In this document: in pieces, positions 9,471 to 19,064 of the stretch
How the letters are laid out: each line of letters opens with the position of its first letter
Numbering within the stretch: position 1 is the stretch's first letter
Assembly (NCBI GenBank): GCA_965247125.1
Contig: CBDFGO010000002.1
Location: 1,178,001-1,242,000, forward strand
Direction: 5' to 3'
DNA from: CALBJU01 sp965247125
Lineage (GTDB): Bacteria; Bacteroidota; Rhodothermia; Rhodothermales; UBA10348
Length of the DNA: 64,000 bases
Position numbers and translations under genes: made by a program
The notes under the pieces: generated by a model
The model's input: the letters and a program-made list of their open reading frames with translations, nothing else
The model's database searches: none
Told to the model about the DNA's origin: nothing

Positions 9471-10082
9471 TCAGCCGCCTCGGGTTCGTTCCAGGCGTTT
9501 GTTCAGACTGTTCATCAGAGAATCAAAGCCCCTCTTTCTGATTACGGACTGGAAGCTCCTGCTGTAGCCTTCCACCGTGCCTACTCCATCCAGGATCACA
9601 TCCGTCGCGAGCCACTTTTCTTGCGCGTACACGAGAAGATACTCGACCTTCGTGGGCACATCCTTGTAGGTCGTTGTGGTAATAACCCGCGCGGACTCGC
9701 CTGTCACCTCGATATCATCATAGCTCACGGCTGCACGATAAACGTCCAGGTCGGCCAGGGATTGATGCCGCACGATGTCGGAAAATACCTGGACGAAATT
9801 ATCCTGTTGACCCTGGTTCAGGTCAGCCCAGTGCCGACCCAGCGCGGCGCGGCCCATGGCGCCGAAGTCGAACATGTCGTTGACTGCCAGCCGGAGCTGG
9901 GATTTTTGATCTTCGCTCGCCTCCCCACTCGAAGGCAGGTGTATTTTGATATTGTCCTGGCGCTCTTCCATCACGGCCAGAATATCGGTTTCACTTTGCT
10001 GAGCGTGCGCGAGCTGAAGTGAGCCGAGTACCATCAGAAGCGTCAAGAGTACAAGACGCCTGTATATATTCAGATACACCAT
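9471..10082 (-). CDS. mlaC: MlaC-family phospholipid-binding periplasmic protein
   Basis: MlaC (Ttg2D) proteins shuttle phospholipids between the outer-membrane and inner-membrane parts of the Mla system. The 203-residue protein has a signal peptide ending AHAQQ near residue 28. The family pattern follows: an NDMFDFGAMGRAALGRHW segment, a QGQQDNFVQVFSDIV helix, and the C-terminal SYRSF-like GYSRSFQSVIRKRGFDSLM. Length is normal. The rest of the Mla machine (permease, ATPase, MlaD) is not in the window. It lies 57 bp downstream of a TolC-like gene. Confidence 0.87.
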   Translation of the reverse strand: MVYLNIYRRLVLLTLLMVLGSLQLAHAQQSETDILAVMEERQDNIKIHLPSSGEASEDQKSQLRLAVNDMFDFGAMGRAALGRHWADLNQGQQDNFVQVFSDIVRHQSLADLDVYRAAVSYDDIEVTGESARVITTTTYKDVPTKVEYLLVYAQEKWLATDVILDGVGTVEGYSRSFQSVIRKRGFDSLMNSLNKRLERTRGG

Positions 10083-10139
10083 AATGGGGTTTAAACCGGT
10101 AAAGCCGGTATTTCAAGTGGTTCAATCTCTGCTGTGTTA

Positions 10140-11576
10140 TTACAGGCCAACTAACGTGCCAGCTTCTAGTGCCGCGATCAACGATCCGGTTTTTTCCAGC
10201 AGTTGAATCACGGAAAGATTGTAACTGTAGATGGCCTGTTCCTTCTGTGCTCTCTGGGAAAGGTTTTCGCGGACCGCCTTTACCAGATTCTCGGTGTCCC
10301 CGATCTCGAGGTCGAAATTGATTTCCTCATCTCGAAGCCACTTCTTGCTGATCAGCAACGCCTGATCGCGTGCTTCCAATCTACCTTCGGCAATAATCAC
10401 GTTTCGAAACGCTTCTTCCGCCTCGAATAAGATCAGCTGACGAACCGCATCTCCCTGAAAGCGACCTTCGGCCGCCTCCGCCTGGGCTTGCTGAACTTTT
10501 GCTCGTGTTTGACCAAAATTCAGATTTTGCCGAAGACCGAACCCGGCCCGGATCCCTCTCGAGAGGAACGGATCGCTGATGTACGGATTGCGTTGACGCT
10601 CGCGATTGGCCGCGTAGGACCATTTGCCTGTGATGCCGAGGAAAAACTTGGGATAGTAATCAGCCCGCGCTACGTCAACCAGCGCATTTCTGGCGAGAGC
10701 TCCTGCCGAGGCCTGGTCCAGCTCCGCTCGCGATCGGAGTGCACGCTCCTGATAGACCTCCAGGGATTCGAGTGCGAAGTCGATGGGCACCATGATGCGG
10801 TCCTGCAGCGCGATTGTCTCGCTGTTTGCCAAAAACATCTGACGAGAGAGTGCAGCTCGTGCGGTCAGCCGGCTTTCCTCGACTTCAAGCCGGCGTTCAA
10901 GAAACTCCTGCTCTGTTATCTGAACCTGAAACAGATCCGCGTAATCCACGTCGTCGGCGCCTTCTTCGATCAAGCGATCGATTTCGTTCTTGGCTCTCTC
11001 TACGATGTCGCCCGCCTCGGAAGTCAGACGGCTGAGCGCTTCTGTCAACAGGAGAGAGTAGTAGATCTCGGCGGTTCGCACGGCCACGGATAATTGGGTC
11101 GTGCGCGTACCGGCCCGATCGACTTCAATCCCGGCCCGCGCAGCAGCCAGTGAACCGCTCAACTCGCCCCAGGTCCAGAGGGGCTGAATGGCTTCGAATT
11201 CAATTCTGTTGAACGGCGACAAGGTCTTCCAATCGTTGCATACTTCTGGATCCAGATACAATCGGTCACGAGGAGTGCCATTGGGATTGTCGATGGCCGG
11301 CGCGACGGCGTGCGCACTCGTTGCCGAGAACTCCGTCAGAAACCTGGATGCCCGCGCCTGGGAGTACCGCGCTTTCGAAAAATCAGTTCTGGCTCGCTTT
11401 GCGTACACCTCTGGGCTGATTTCGAGCGATCGCTCGATGGCCGACGCCAGAGAAACCCGAATCGTGTCAGGCGGCTGCACCTGCTCGTTCCCCATCATCT
11501 TCTTTTGGGCCGTGGCGGGAACCGCGGCAATTAAGGCAGCAATGAAAACGGCAATAAAAATGGATATTCGGGCCAT
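10140..11576 (-). CDS. TolC-family outer-membrane channel protein
   Basis: TolC-type proteins form the trans-envelope duct of tripartite efflux or type I export. The 478-residue protein has a signal peptide (MARISIFIAVFIAALIAAVPATAQ) and two long helical halves of the OEP type. In the second half, GFGLRQNLNFGQTRAKVQQAQAE-like helices are seen. The start chosen is ATG at 11576 with a GGAG 6 nt before it, rather than TTG at 11591. No membrane-fusion or inner-membrane pump gene is adjacent. It sits just before mlaC, which suggests a role in envelope lipid traffic or efflux. Confidence 0.87.
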   Translation of the reverse strand: MARISIFIAVFIAALIAAVPATAQKKMMGNEQVQPPDTIRVSLASAIERSLEISPEVYAKRARTDFSKARYSQARASRFLTEFSATSAHAVAPAIDNPNGTPRDRLYLDPEVCNDWKTLSPFNRIEFEAIQPLWTWGELSGSLAAARAGIEVDRAGTRTTQLSVAVRTAEIYYSLLLTEALSRLTSEAGDIVERAKNEIDRLIEEGADDVDYADLFQVQITEQEFLERRLEVEESRLTARAALSRQMFLANSETIALQDRIMVPIDFALESLEVYQERALRSRAELDQASAGALARNALVDVARADYYPKFFLGITGKWSYAANRERQRNPYISDPFLSRGIRAGFGLRQNLNFGQTRAKVQQAQAEAAEGRFQGDAVRQLILFEAEEAFRNVIIAEGRLEARDQALLISKKWLRDEEINFDLEIGDTENLVKAVRENLSQRAQKEQAIYSYNLSVIQLLEKTGSLIAALEAGTLVGL

Positions 11577-11948
11577 GCCAACTCCGGACAATTACTTTCT
11601 GGTTCTGACGCTGCTTGCAAAGGAAACGAAACGCGCAGGAATCCCCAGAGGTTCTTGACGCCGTGTGATTGGTTATGGTAACTTGGGTCGTTCCTACGCA
11701 TACGTTTCTCAGATAGCGGGGCCTACCAGGGCCACGTGCAGCGAATCCGGACTGAGTACCCTTTTCAGAACGGTTCCAGGACCTCCGGGACCTCCGGGAC
11801 CTCTGCGACAGGAGGTAGGGGTGCTTCCTCTCAGAACAGTGCAGTTTTTCTGAGTCCCTATCGAACGGTTTGTAGGCTTGTATCCACTGAGGGATAGGCC
11901 TCATTGGGATTTCGGCAATCTCTTCCATCCGAACCAAGTAAGGCTGCA
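11577..11948. other. Divergent intergenic region, 372 bp
   Basis: This lies between the divergent tolC-like gene and the small ferredoxin gene and must hold promoters for both. I see no recognisable RNA or riboswitch. It contains a triple 9-bp repeat, GGACCTCCG, at 11779-11805 (last copy with one change). The 160-codon minus-strand frame across it has no family character. Confidence 0.6.
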
Positions 11949-12152
11949 ATGCGCGTTTATCGCTGCGTATGTGATGATGTCACGTTTGCCGAGCTGAAAA
12001 AGCTCGCGGAGACGAAGAATGTATCTACGCTCGAAAAACTACAGCAGGACCGCCCATTCGGGCGGTCCTGTGGCTTGTGTGTCCCCTATGTGAGGCGAAT
12101 GCTCGAGGATGGAATCACCGAATTCGACGGCCTACCCAGCTCTACCGAGTGA
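11949..12152 (+). CDS. BFD-like [2Fe-2S] ferredoxin
   Basis: This 67-residue protein matches bacterioferritin-associated ferredoxin (Fer2_BFD): Cys6-x-Cys8 and Cys41-x2-Cys44, with 32 residues between the pairs, the family's exact spacing. Such proteins release iron from bacterioferritin or carry electrons in larger oxidoreductases. ATG 11949 is chosen with AAGG a few bases before; a TTG 45 bp upstream would add residues unlike the family. No bacterioferritin gene is adjacent. Its 3' end overlaps the convergent YceI gene by 11 bp. Confidence 0.82.
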   Translation: MRVYRCVCDDVTFAELKKLAETKNVSTLEKLQQDRPFGRSCGLCVPYVRRMLEDGITEFDGLPSSTE

Positions 12153-12726
12153 GCAGCACGATATCTGTCACGATATCATCGCCGACGAAATAGTCTACGA
12201 TACCGTGTTTCCAGTCGATACCATAGTCGGCGCGATCAATCGTATATGACACGCGATAGGCCGTCCAGGCGAAGTCTTCTTCAGCATCGTCGAAGGACCT
12301 TACATCCAGATCCAACGTGATCTCTCTGGACACACCGTGCATCGTAAACGTGCCCGTGACATCATATGAGAACGGACCACCCTCGATGGACGAACTTTCG
12401 AAGGTAATCGTTGGGTACGTTTCCGTATCAAGGATTCTTCCTCTGATATCATTGTCCCGATTCTCGATTCCAGTCGCGATGGATTCAACGCGGATCTCGA
12501 GATTTACGGAGGAATTTTCGAGATCATCCGCGTCCCAGAACAGATCCACGGAGAAATCTGTGAACTTTCCGGTTACGGTTGAAAGACCGTGGACAACGGG
12601 AATCCTGAAACCCAGCGTAGAGTGATTTCTATCTATCCGAATGGGTCTCCGTTCTTCGTTTTGATCCTGACCCAATACGGGAAGAGCAATACCGATCAAG
12701 AGGAGAGTTACAGCAAAGCGTTTCAT
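12142..12726 (-). CDS. YceI-family periplasmic lipid-binding protein
   Basis: YceI proteins are eight-stranded lipocalin-like barrels that bind isoprenoid lipids in the periplasm. The 194-residue protein has a signal peptide (MKRFAVTLLLIGIALPVLGQ). The YceI pattern follows: IRIDRNHSTLGFRIPVVHG, GRILDTETYPTITFES, TGTFTMHGVSREITLDLDV, and a DRADYGIDW ending. The ATG at 12726 is preferred over TTG at 12735, which overlaps the previous stop. It lies directly downstream of the truncated amidohydrolase, probably in the same transcript. Confidence 0.9.
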   Translation of the reverse strand: MKRFAVTLLLIGIALPVLGQDQNEERRPIRIDRNHSTLGFRIPVVHGLSTVTGKFTDFSVDLFWDADDLENSSVNLEIRVESIATGIENRDNDIRGRILDTETYPTITFESSSIEGGPFSYDVTGTFTMHGVSREITLDLDVRSFDDAEEDFAWTAYRVSYTIDRADYGIDWKHGIVDYFVGDDIVTDIVLLTR

Positions 12727-12731
12727 GTGGG

Positions 12732-13238
12732 TCAATTTCTGTTGTTGTAATACGTTTCGATGGTGTCCAAGCGATTCTGAATTTCCTCGTTGGAGTGCCA
12801 GCGCCCGCGAATCATCACACCGGAGCGCGTGGCAATATGTTTGACGTCTGCGAGGGGGTTTTCATTCACTAGAATCAGATCGGCGCGGTGACCTACTGCC
12901 ACGAGGCCGAATGTATCCTGATGGGCGAAGTACTCGCCTACATTTCGAGTTCCGGTCTGAATGACCTCAAAAGGGGTCATTCCGGCTTCTATCATCCGTA
13001 TCAGCTCTCGATGCAATGAAAAACCGGGCACAGAAAACTGCTGGGGTGCGTCCGTTCCCATGAGGATTCGATCTCCCTCGACCACCACCGCCTGGTCTTT
13101 AACCACCCGCTCCGTATCCATGGGTACCAGATTTACACCCGTGAAGACGGTGGTCTGAGACCGGGCGGGCAGCGCCGATACCATCAGCGCTAAAAATGAA
13201 CTAAGTACAAGCTTATTGAGCGATTTCATGTCTTTCAT
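12732..13238 (-). pseudogene. Amidohydrolase with internal deletion of the catalytic core
   Basis: The frame is open but only 168 residues long, against about 430-480 for imidazolonepropionase-like amidohydrolases. Residues 1-57 look like a signal peptide plus the N-terminal composite beta sandwich (VFTGVNLVPMDTERVV, VVVEGDRI). From about residue 59 it jumps to the C-terminal third (LMGTDAPQQFSVPGFSLHRE, then VGHRADLILVNENPL). The N-terminal HxH metal pair, the bridging Lys region and the two following His are all missing; only the late Asp of GTDAP remains. The junction is near 13058-13068. An in-frame deletion of roughly 280-300 codons explains it. The product should be inactive. Confidence 0.8.
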
Positions 13239-13347
13239 AGGGACTATATGACATCAGATTCGCCTCGATAACGAATCACGACCCGTTGAGATTCAGCTCA
13301 TTTGAGCATTTTCCGGAACCCTCGTCACCAGAAATCGTGACAACGAC

Positions 13348-15405
13348 ATGCGACTCAACGATGCCCGGTCAGTCTTCGCGGGATCCTGGAAGGGCCTGAT
13401 TTTCGGCATCTTCCTGGTGTGTTCGTCCCCTGGGAAAGACGCGACCGCCCAGCAAGATCCAGTTACGGCACGTCTGCCCCATGCTCCCAGAATCAGTTCC
13501 GAGCCTGTACAATCTGGAACGGCTGTTTCACCTCTGGCCTCGGCGTTTGACATCACGTATTACCACCTGACGCTGAACATTGATGCGCAGCGAGATCCGA
13601 TTCTAGCGGGTCGCGTGCACGTCGAGGGGCGATCGATCGGGCCCGTCGACAGTCTGGTTCTGGATCTGTCGGACAACATGACACTCGACATTGTGTTTTC
13701 ATCCACGGGTGATCAGTTGATGACCCGGCACGAAGGCAATCTGATCACGATCGCCCTGCCAGTCCCTCTTCAGCCGGGAGATTCCTTCGGGATGGATATT
13801 GTGTACCACGGAAATCCGGCCAATGTAGGTTTCGGGAGCTTTGAGACTGGTGTGCGTGCGGCGGGCGATCCATTCATATGGACGCTTTCAGAACCGTATG
13901 GAGCGAAAGAGTGGTGGCCGTCAGAAGACCATCCTTCAGACAAAGCCGATTCTGTCCGAATAACGGTCACCGTTCCTGAGCCCCTCGTGGTCGGATCGAA
14001 CGGATTGCTCCTAAGCGAAGTGCATCATCTCGACAATACCGTGAGCTTCGACTGGATGCATCGCTATCCGATAGCAAGTTATCTGGTCTCGATTGCCGCT
14101 GGAGACTACAAACGGACCGTCGATTCGTACGTACGTCCACAGAACTTGAGCCAGCAATTCGGAAGCGCCTCGTTTCCGATTGAACACTATGCGTTTCGAG
14201 GTTCGCCCGCGTATGAAGGCATCAACGCTGCAAGCGGCTGGCGATTGACTTCTGAGGCGATGGCCGTTCTTGAAGACTGGTTCGGACCGTATCCATTTGC
14301 AGAAGAGAAGTATGGGAATGCCCACGTAACGTTCTCCGGCGGGATGGAGCATCAGACGCTCAGCTCCATGGGAAACATCGGTATTGAATTGATATCCCAC
14401 GAACTCGCACACCAGTGGTTTGGCGATAAAATTACTCCTACATCGTGGCGGGATCTGTGGCTGAACGAAGGATTTGCGACCATGGGTGAGATGCTGGTCT
14501 TCGAGTCCAGTTCGGATTTTTCAAGTGTGGGCTCGTTTCTGAGTGACCTGTACTTTCATCGCGCGAGGCTCTCGACTGGAACGCTGGTACTGGCAGACAC
14601 TTCCGACATTTTCAACATGTTCAGTTTTCCGAGGGTGTATGCAAAACGATGGATGGTTCTTAGGATGATCCGGGGGATGACGGGAGATGCAATATTCAGA
14701 GAAATTCTTCGTTCGTACGCCAATTCACCCGGTGCGGCATACGGGGGGGCGAAAACGAAAGATTTTCAAGACGTTGTCGAGCAGGTTACCGCTCGATCGT
14801 ACCAGGCGTTTTTCGATCAGTGGGTCTACAGCGGAACAGGATATCCAACCTATTCGGCTGCTATAGAAGACATATCGACGGGAAGTGGAAATCGGGCCCG
14901 AATTACCCTCAGACAGACCCAGGGGCCGGACGAATCAAACATCGATGCGTTCGAGATGCGTGTCTGGCTTCAAATCCGTACGACAGCGGGCTCCGTGCTG
15001 TACAACGTGGAGAACACACTGCGAGAGCAGTCTTATGAAGTAACCATTCCGGGCGCTCCTCTGGGAGTCGAGGTCGATCCTGAACGATGGATACTCAGAG
15101 GTGACGCCTCCTCTGCAACCACCGTCGTCGAAGAAGGACTTCCGAGCCACCTGAGCGTGTCCGTCTATCCAAATCCGACCGGTTCAGTCATCGGCTTTCG
15201 CGTCGATGCGCCTTCCGCTACGCGGCCGATTGCCGAGCTCTACGATATCCTGGGACGCCGAGTGTGGACTCGGCAGATCGGCCGCACAAATGGTGCTCCG
15301 ATATACGAGGTCGTTGACGACATCCGACTTCCTGCTGGAACCTATGTGCTTCGAGTTCGAAGTCAGCGGACGTTTGTGGACCGGGTCGCGACCATCATTC
15401 GCTGA
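13348..15405 (+). CDS. Secreted M1-family metallopeptidase with T9SS sorting domain
   Basis: This is a zinc aminopeptidase of the gluzincin M1 family, 685 residues. Order: signal region to about residue 33, N-terminal beta domain, and a GGMEHQT exopeptidase motif. The zinc site HELAH (residues 351-355) is followed by Glu374, the expected HEXXH-x18-E. The last ~85 residues are a type IX secretion sorting domain (VSVYPNPTGSVIGFRV, then ELYDILGRRVW, then LPAGTYVLRVRS). It is therefore predicted to be exported across the outer membrane to take in peptides. Its stop overlaps a small convergent gene by 11 bp. It stands alone. Confidence 0.92.
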   Translation: MRLNDARSVFAGSWKGLIFGIFLVCSSPGKDATAQQDPVTARLPHAPRISSEPVQSGTAVSPLASAFDITYYHLTLNIDAQRDPILAGRVHVEGRSIGPVDSLVLDLSDNMTLDIVFSSTGDQLMTRHEGNLITIALPVPLQPGDSFGMDIVYHGNPANVGFGSFETGVRAAGDPFIWTLSEPYGAKEWWPSEDHPSDKADSVRITVTVPEPLVVGSNGLLLSEVHHLDNTVSFDWMHRYPIASYLVSIAAGDYKRTVDSYVRPQNLSQQFGSASFPIEHYAFRGSPAYEGINAASGWRLTSEAMAVLEDWFGPYPFAEEKYGNAHVTFSGGMEHQTLSSMGNIGIELISHELAHQWFGDKITPTSWRDLWLNEGFATMGEMLVFESSSDFSSVGSFLSDLYFHRARLSTGTLVLADTSDIFNMFSFPRVYAKRWMVLRMIRGMTGDAIFREILRSYANSPGAAYGGAKTKDFQDVVEQVTARSYQAFFDQWVYSGTGYPTYSAAIEDISTGSGNRARITLRQTQGPDESNIDAFEMRVWLQIRTTAGSVLYNVENTLREQSYEVTIPGAPLGVEVDPERWILRGDASSATTVVEEGLPSHLSVSVYPNPTGSVIGFRVDAPSATRPIAELYDILGRRVWTRQIGRTNGAPIYEVVDDIRLPAGTYVLRVRSQRTFVDRVATIIR

Positions 15406-15631
15406 CTATCTGACCGTCGCACGTAATGTGTTCGTCCTCGGTGGGCCTTCGTGTCGGAGAATTTCCCACGGCCAGTGGGGGATTACAGTCTTTCGGGACG
15501 AAGTGAGTGTGACTTCCATGTGGGACTTCGTTATAGGCCCTGGAATCAAAAGCACCCAAAGAATCAATCAGAACAACCAAGAGAAACAGCCCGATACCGA
15601 GTATCAGATAAAAGCGAGCACGTATTTTCAT
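15395..15631 (-). CDS. Small single-pass membrane protein with His-rich tail
   Basis: The 78-codon frame has coding character: a clean N-terminal membrane helix (residues 5-25) and a hydrophilic tail with VPHGSHTHFVPKDC, PTRRPTEDEHITCDGQIV and two Cys. The tail's His/Cys content suggests metal or haem-related binding, but I know no assigned function. It ends 11 bp inside the convergent peptidase gene, the same convergent overlap seen at 12142-12152. The alternative is a chance frame; the membrane helix placed right at a good ATG argues against this. Confidence 0.55.
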   Translation of the reverse strand: MKIRARFYLILGIGLFLLVVLIDSLGAFDSRAYNEVPHGSHTHFVPKDCNPPLAVGNSPTRRPTEDEHITCDGQIVSE

Positions 15632-15832
15632 TTAGCTGTCCACAGTTCGTGTAGTAACGCAGAATAGGGATCATCGGAGCAAATTTGCGAGGTCGATGTA
15701 GACACGCCGATAATATTTGCGAAGTTCGCACGATTCTCTTTTGCCCGGTCGCAATTCTTCTCAGTTTGTATTTTTCTACATCGATCCGAGCTGCCAGCCG
15801 GAATCGACTCTCCACCCACCCCACCTGCGTTC

Positions 15833-18121
15833 ATGAATTCTCGTCGATTGAAATATTGGTCCATGATCCTACTCCTTGGGTTGGTGGCTACGACGGGTTA
15901 TGCGCAGGTAATTGAAGGCCGCGTAATCGATGCGGAAAGCAGACTCTCTCTCCCGGGCGCCACGGTTGTTCTGATGCGCTCTGGCATCCAACTGACCGGT
16001 CAGATTACGGGTGAGGATGGCGCGTACCGCTTCTCTGGATTGAACCTCGGCACATACATCGTTGAGGCTTCCTTCATCGGCTACGAGTCTCGACGCGATA
16101 CGCTCACGCTCCCGCTCGCAGACCGATACGATTTCTTGTTGACTCCCACCCGAACGATGTTGGATGAACTGGTTGTGGAATCACTGAGGATAGACAACGA
16201 GCGATTCGCCGCAGGCCTGGAAATGGTGCGTCCAGAGGATCTCTCTCGAGTGCCCATGGCTGACTTGTCGTATGATCTCGCAGGATATCTGGTTACCCTA
16301 CCCGGTGTGGTTTCGACAGGCGACCGTGGAGGGCAACTTTTCGTACGAGGGGGGACACCTACTCAAAATCTGGTGCTGCTCGATGGCATGAGGATTTTTC
16401 AGCCGTTTCACATTGTCGGATTCTACAGCGCCTTCCCCGCGGACATTATTTCGTTCGCTGATTTCTATGCCGGAGGATTCAATGCACGGTATGGAGGGCG
16501 CATCTCCTCCGTAATTGATATTCGAACCAGAAACGGCAATAAAAACCAAGTTACGGGTTCGGCGACGCTGGCACCTTTTCTGAGCGGAATCCAACTGGAG
16601 ATTCCTGTTGTTCCGGGAAAAGCGTCGTTGATGCTTTCGGCTCGCGAGTCTCTTATCGACCGGATTCCTACAGACATTCTGGGCGAGGAGCTTCCTTTCA
16701 GATTCGGAGACCGCTTTGCCAAATTCCATGCGTTTCTGACCCCGACCAGCAGCGTGACCATTACGGCATTACGCACGAATGACACCGGAAATCTCAGGGC
16801 GGATGAAGAGGGCGATCTGGATACCCAGATTCGAAAATCAACGTGGAAAAATCAGGCGTACGGTGGGAAGTTCACCTATATCCCGGCTGAAGCCGCTGTG
16901 ATGACGGAGCTCGCGGTGTATTACTCCTCTCTCGAAAGTCGATATCGACTCACGAAAGATGAAGTTCGAAGCGCGGATGTCTCCGAGTTTTCCCTGAACA
17001 TGGGGTTTACCTATCTGCTCGGCCCCAACCAAATCAACTTTGGAATCTTTGGCACTACTAATTTCTTTGACTACCGTCTCGGGAGCAAGCAGACCGCTAT
17101 CAGCAGTGGAGTGAGCAGCGGTGGAGGGTTCTTCGAGGGGCAAATACAGTTCGGCGAACAGCTGCGGCTGGAACCCGGTGTCAGAATCGAGGCGTTTGCC
17201 AGGGGACTGAAGCGCTCCTTCGGTCCGCGGATGCGCCTGATCTATCTCCCCGCCGGCAAAGGGAGTCACAACAGATTCAGCCTCGCGTGGGGGCGTTATC
17301 ACCAACAGATCGTCGGCCTGAGCAACGAGCAAGATGTCTCCGATGTCTTCACGATCTGGAGTGCGTCGCCACGCGGCACGCCCGTGCCGAGGGCAACCCA
17401 CTACATCGGCGGGTGGAAGGGGCGCCCCGCACCCTGGCTGGAACTGAGTTTTGAAGGATATAGGAAAAATCTTTCCAGTTTGTCGTTTCCGGTCTTCTCA
17501 GACGAAGTCAACGAGCTGGCTGAATTCTCGCAGGTCAACGGACGGGCAGAAGGCTATGACGCGAAGATGGAAATCATTCACTCCAGGATATTTCTCTCCG
17601 TGTCATATGGCAAATCCAAGGTCGAGTACTCACGGCCGGAACAGCTGTCCAGGTCGGTATTTAGGGCCGGCACCGGCAGACCAGAGCTTTTACCGGAACT
17701 CGAATTCAGTCCACCGCATGATCGACGCCACCAGGTCAATGCAATGGCTCAGTTTCGTTTCGGAAGGAACAAGCTGGGTGTCCGTTGGCAATATGGATCG
17801 GGGCTGCCCTTCACCCAGGTAGATGGATACTACACGGGTCTCGACCAGCCGGAAAGGAATAGCGACGGTTTTAACACGACGACCGGAAATACGCTTGTTT
17901 CTCGCGCCGAGCCCTACGGTGCTCGGCTTCCGGCGTATCATCGTATGGACGTAACCTATGAGCACCAGGTCTCGACGTCCCTCGCCGAACTCACCTTCCA
18001 GGCAGGCGTTGTGAACGTATACGACCGGGCCAACATTTTCGAGTACAATATCTTTACCGGCTCTCGTGTAGACCAACTTCCGCTGATTCCGTCGATTGGC
18101 GTGCGTATTGACGTCAAATGA
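15833..18121 (+). CDS. TonB-dependent receptor with carboxypeptidase-like N-domain (copy 1)
   Basis: This is an outer-membrane, energy-coupled importer of 762 residues. A signal peptide ends at GYAQ. Then come a CarboxypepD_reg-like domain (about 26-105: VIEGRVIDAESRLSLPGATVVL) and a plug (about 120-230: LPGVVSTGDRGGQLFVRGG, LVLLDGMRIFQPFHIVG). A ~500-residue beta barrel ends in the expected terminal strand. No SusD partner is present; the partner is the DUF4249 lipoprotein that overlaps its stop. Substrate unknown. A second receptor of identical length follows at 19065. Confidence 0.92.
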   Translation: MNSRRLKYWSMILLLGLVATTGYAQVIEGRVIDAESRLSLPGATVVLMRSGIQLTGQITGEDGAYRFSGLNLGTYIVEASFIGYESRRDTLTLPLADRYDFLLTPTRTMLDELVVESLRIDNERFAAGLEMVRPEDLSRVPMADLSYDLAGYLVTLPGVVSTGDRGGQLFVRGGTPTQNLVLLDGMRIFQPFHIVGFYSAFPADIISFADFYAGGFNARYGGRISSVIDIRTRNGNKNQVTGSATLAPFLSGIQLEIPVVPGKASLMLSARESLIDRIPTDILGEELPFRFGDRFAKFHAFLTPTSSVTITALRTNDTGNLRADEEGDLDTQIRKSTWKNQAYGGKFTYIPAEAAVMTELAVYYSSLESRYRLTKDEVRSADVSEFSLNMGFTYLLGPNQINFGIFGTTNFFDYRLGSKQTAISSGVSSGGGFFEGQIQFGEQLRLEPGVRIEAFARGLKRSFGPRMRLIYLPAGKGSHNRFSLAWGRYHQQIVGLSNEQDVSDVFTIWSASPRGTPVPRATHYIGGWKGRPAPWLELSFEGYRKNLSSLSFPVFSDEVNELAEFSQVNGRAEGYDAKMEIIHSRIFLSVSYGKSKVEYSRPEQLSRSVFRAGTGRPELLPELEFSPPHDRRHQVNAMAQFRFGRNKLGVRWQYGSGLPFTQVDGYYTGLDQPERNSDGFNTTTGNTLVSRAEPYGARLPAYHRMDVTYEHQVSTSLAELTFQAGVVNVYDRANIFEYNIFTGSRVDQLPLIPSIGVRIDVK

Positions 18122-18972
18122 ACAGATTGCCGAGATTCATAGCATTGCTGATGGTCGGAAGCGTGATTCTGACCGCGTGCGAGAATACGATTGATCCGTT
18201 CAATGAAGACGGCGACACATCCTACGCGATCCATGGAATTCTGGATATGAAACTGGATCGACAGTATGTTCGAGTTGAGGCCCTCCGACCGACAGTCCTG
18301 TCGGAGCTTCAGGATATGGAGGGTGTGAGGGTTTTCTCTACCGATCTTGACGGTGGAACACTGGTTGTCTGGAGTGATTCTCTCGTGACGCTCGATGATG
18401 GATCAACAGCTTATTTATACTACGCCGACTTCCGGCCGGTCGCTGGACACACCTATCAACTGCATGTGGGTAGATCAGACGAAGTTGGAGCATCCGCGAG
18501 GACGACGGTGCCGGAAACGCCCGTTTTCTATCTCGACCCCACCCGGGGCGACACGCTTGACCTGAAGCAGAAAATATATCTGGTCGACGTTCAAGAGCAG
18601 CCTCAGCAGTTGACTGTTCAGTACACGGTGCTGGATGTAGACTCCGAGGTGCCGCAGACCATCGACATCTTTTATGGTGAAGCTGGATCCTCCTCTGCCG
18701 TCGGATGGGAATTCGACGTCCGGTTGGCTACCGATCGTTTTATCATCATGGGCATCCTCAACCGAAGTATCGAGGATAAAAACGTTCGTCTTCGGAATCT
18801 CGGATTTTCACTTACGATCGAAAGCGAGGAATGGGCCCGGGTCCTGGATCCCGTGAACCTCGATAGCGCGTATGGATTTTTTGGCTCTGTGGGTCACTAT
18901 GAATTTTTCTGGCATCTGGATTCGCAAAGCATCGTTACGATCGGATATGTGGACGATCAAGGCCTTAATTGA
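18118..18972 (+). CDS. DUF4249-type lipoprotein paired with TonB receptor 1
   Basis: The 284-residue lipoprotein has lipobox LTAC with Cys21 as the lipidated residue. Its pattern fits DUF4249, common in Bacteroidota next to TonB-dependent receptors: NTIDPF just after the Cys, an immunoglobulin-like opening with VRVEALRP, then LVVWSDSLVTLDDGST and RPVAGHTYQLHV. It probably sits on the outer membrane as a substrate-capturing partner, by analogy with SusD. The ATG overlaps the receptor stop (ATGA), so the two are coupled. Confidence 0.82.
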   Translation: MNRLPRFIALLMVGSVILTACENTIDPFNEDGDTSYAIHGILDMKLDRQYVRVEALRPTVLSELQDMEGVRVFSTDLDGGTLVVWSDSLVTLDDGSTAYLYYADFRPVAGHTYQLHVGRSDEVGASARTTVPETPVFYLDPTRGDTLDLKQKIYLVDVQEQPQQLTVQYTVLDVDSEVPQTIDIFYGEAGSSSAVGWEFDVRLATDRFIIMGILNRSIEDKNVRLRNLGFSLTIESEEWARVLDPVNLDSAYGFFGSVGHYEFFWHLDSQSIVTIGYVDDQGLN

Positions 18973-19064
18973 CGTCGTGAAATGGATTTACCCTAAATTG
19001 ACTTTGTAGCCAGCGCCTTCCTCCGTAACCTCTTCCCCGAATTCCAAAAAACACCCCAACCTAA

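Noticed and set aside
9414..10022. 202-codon plus-strand frame antisense to mlaC
   Set aside because: It mirrors mlaC codons; mlaC has a signal peptide and family motifs, whereas this frame has none.
11467..11949. 160-codon minus-strand frame overlapping the tolC-like signal peptide and the intergenic region
   Set aside because: It is antisense-frame to a real gene in part, Arg/Ser-rich, and has no domain character.
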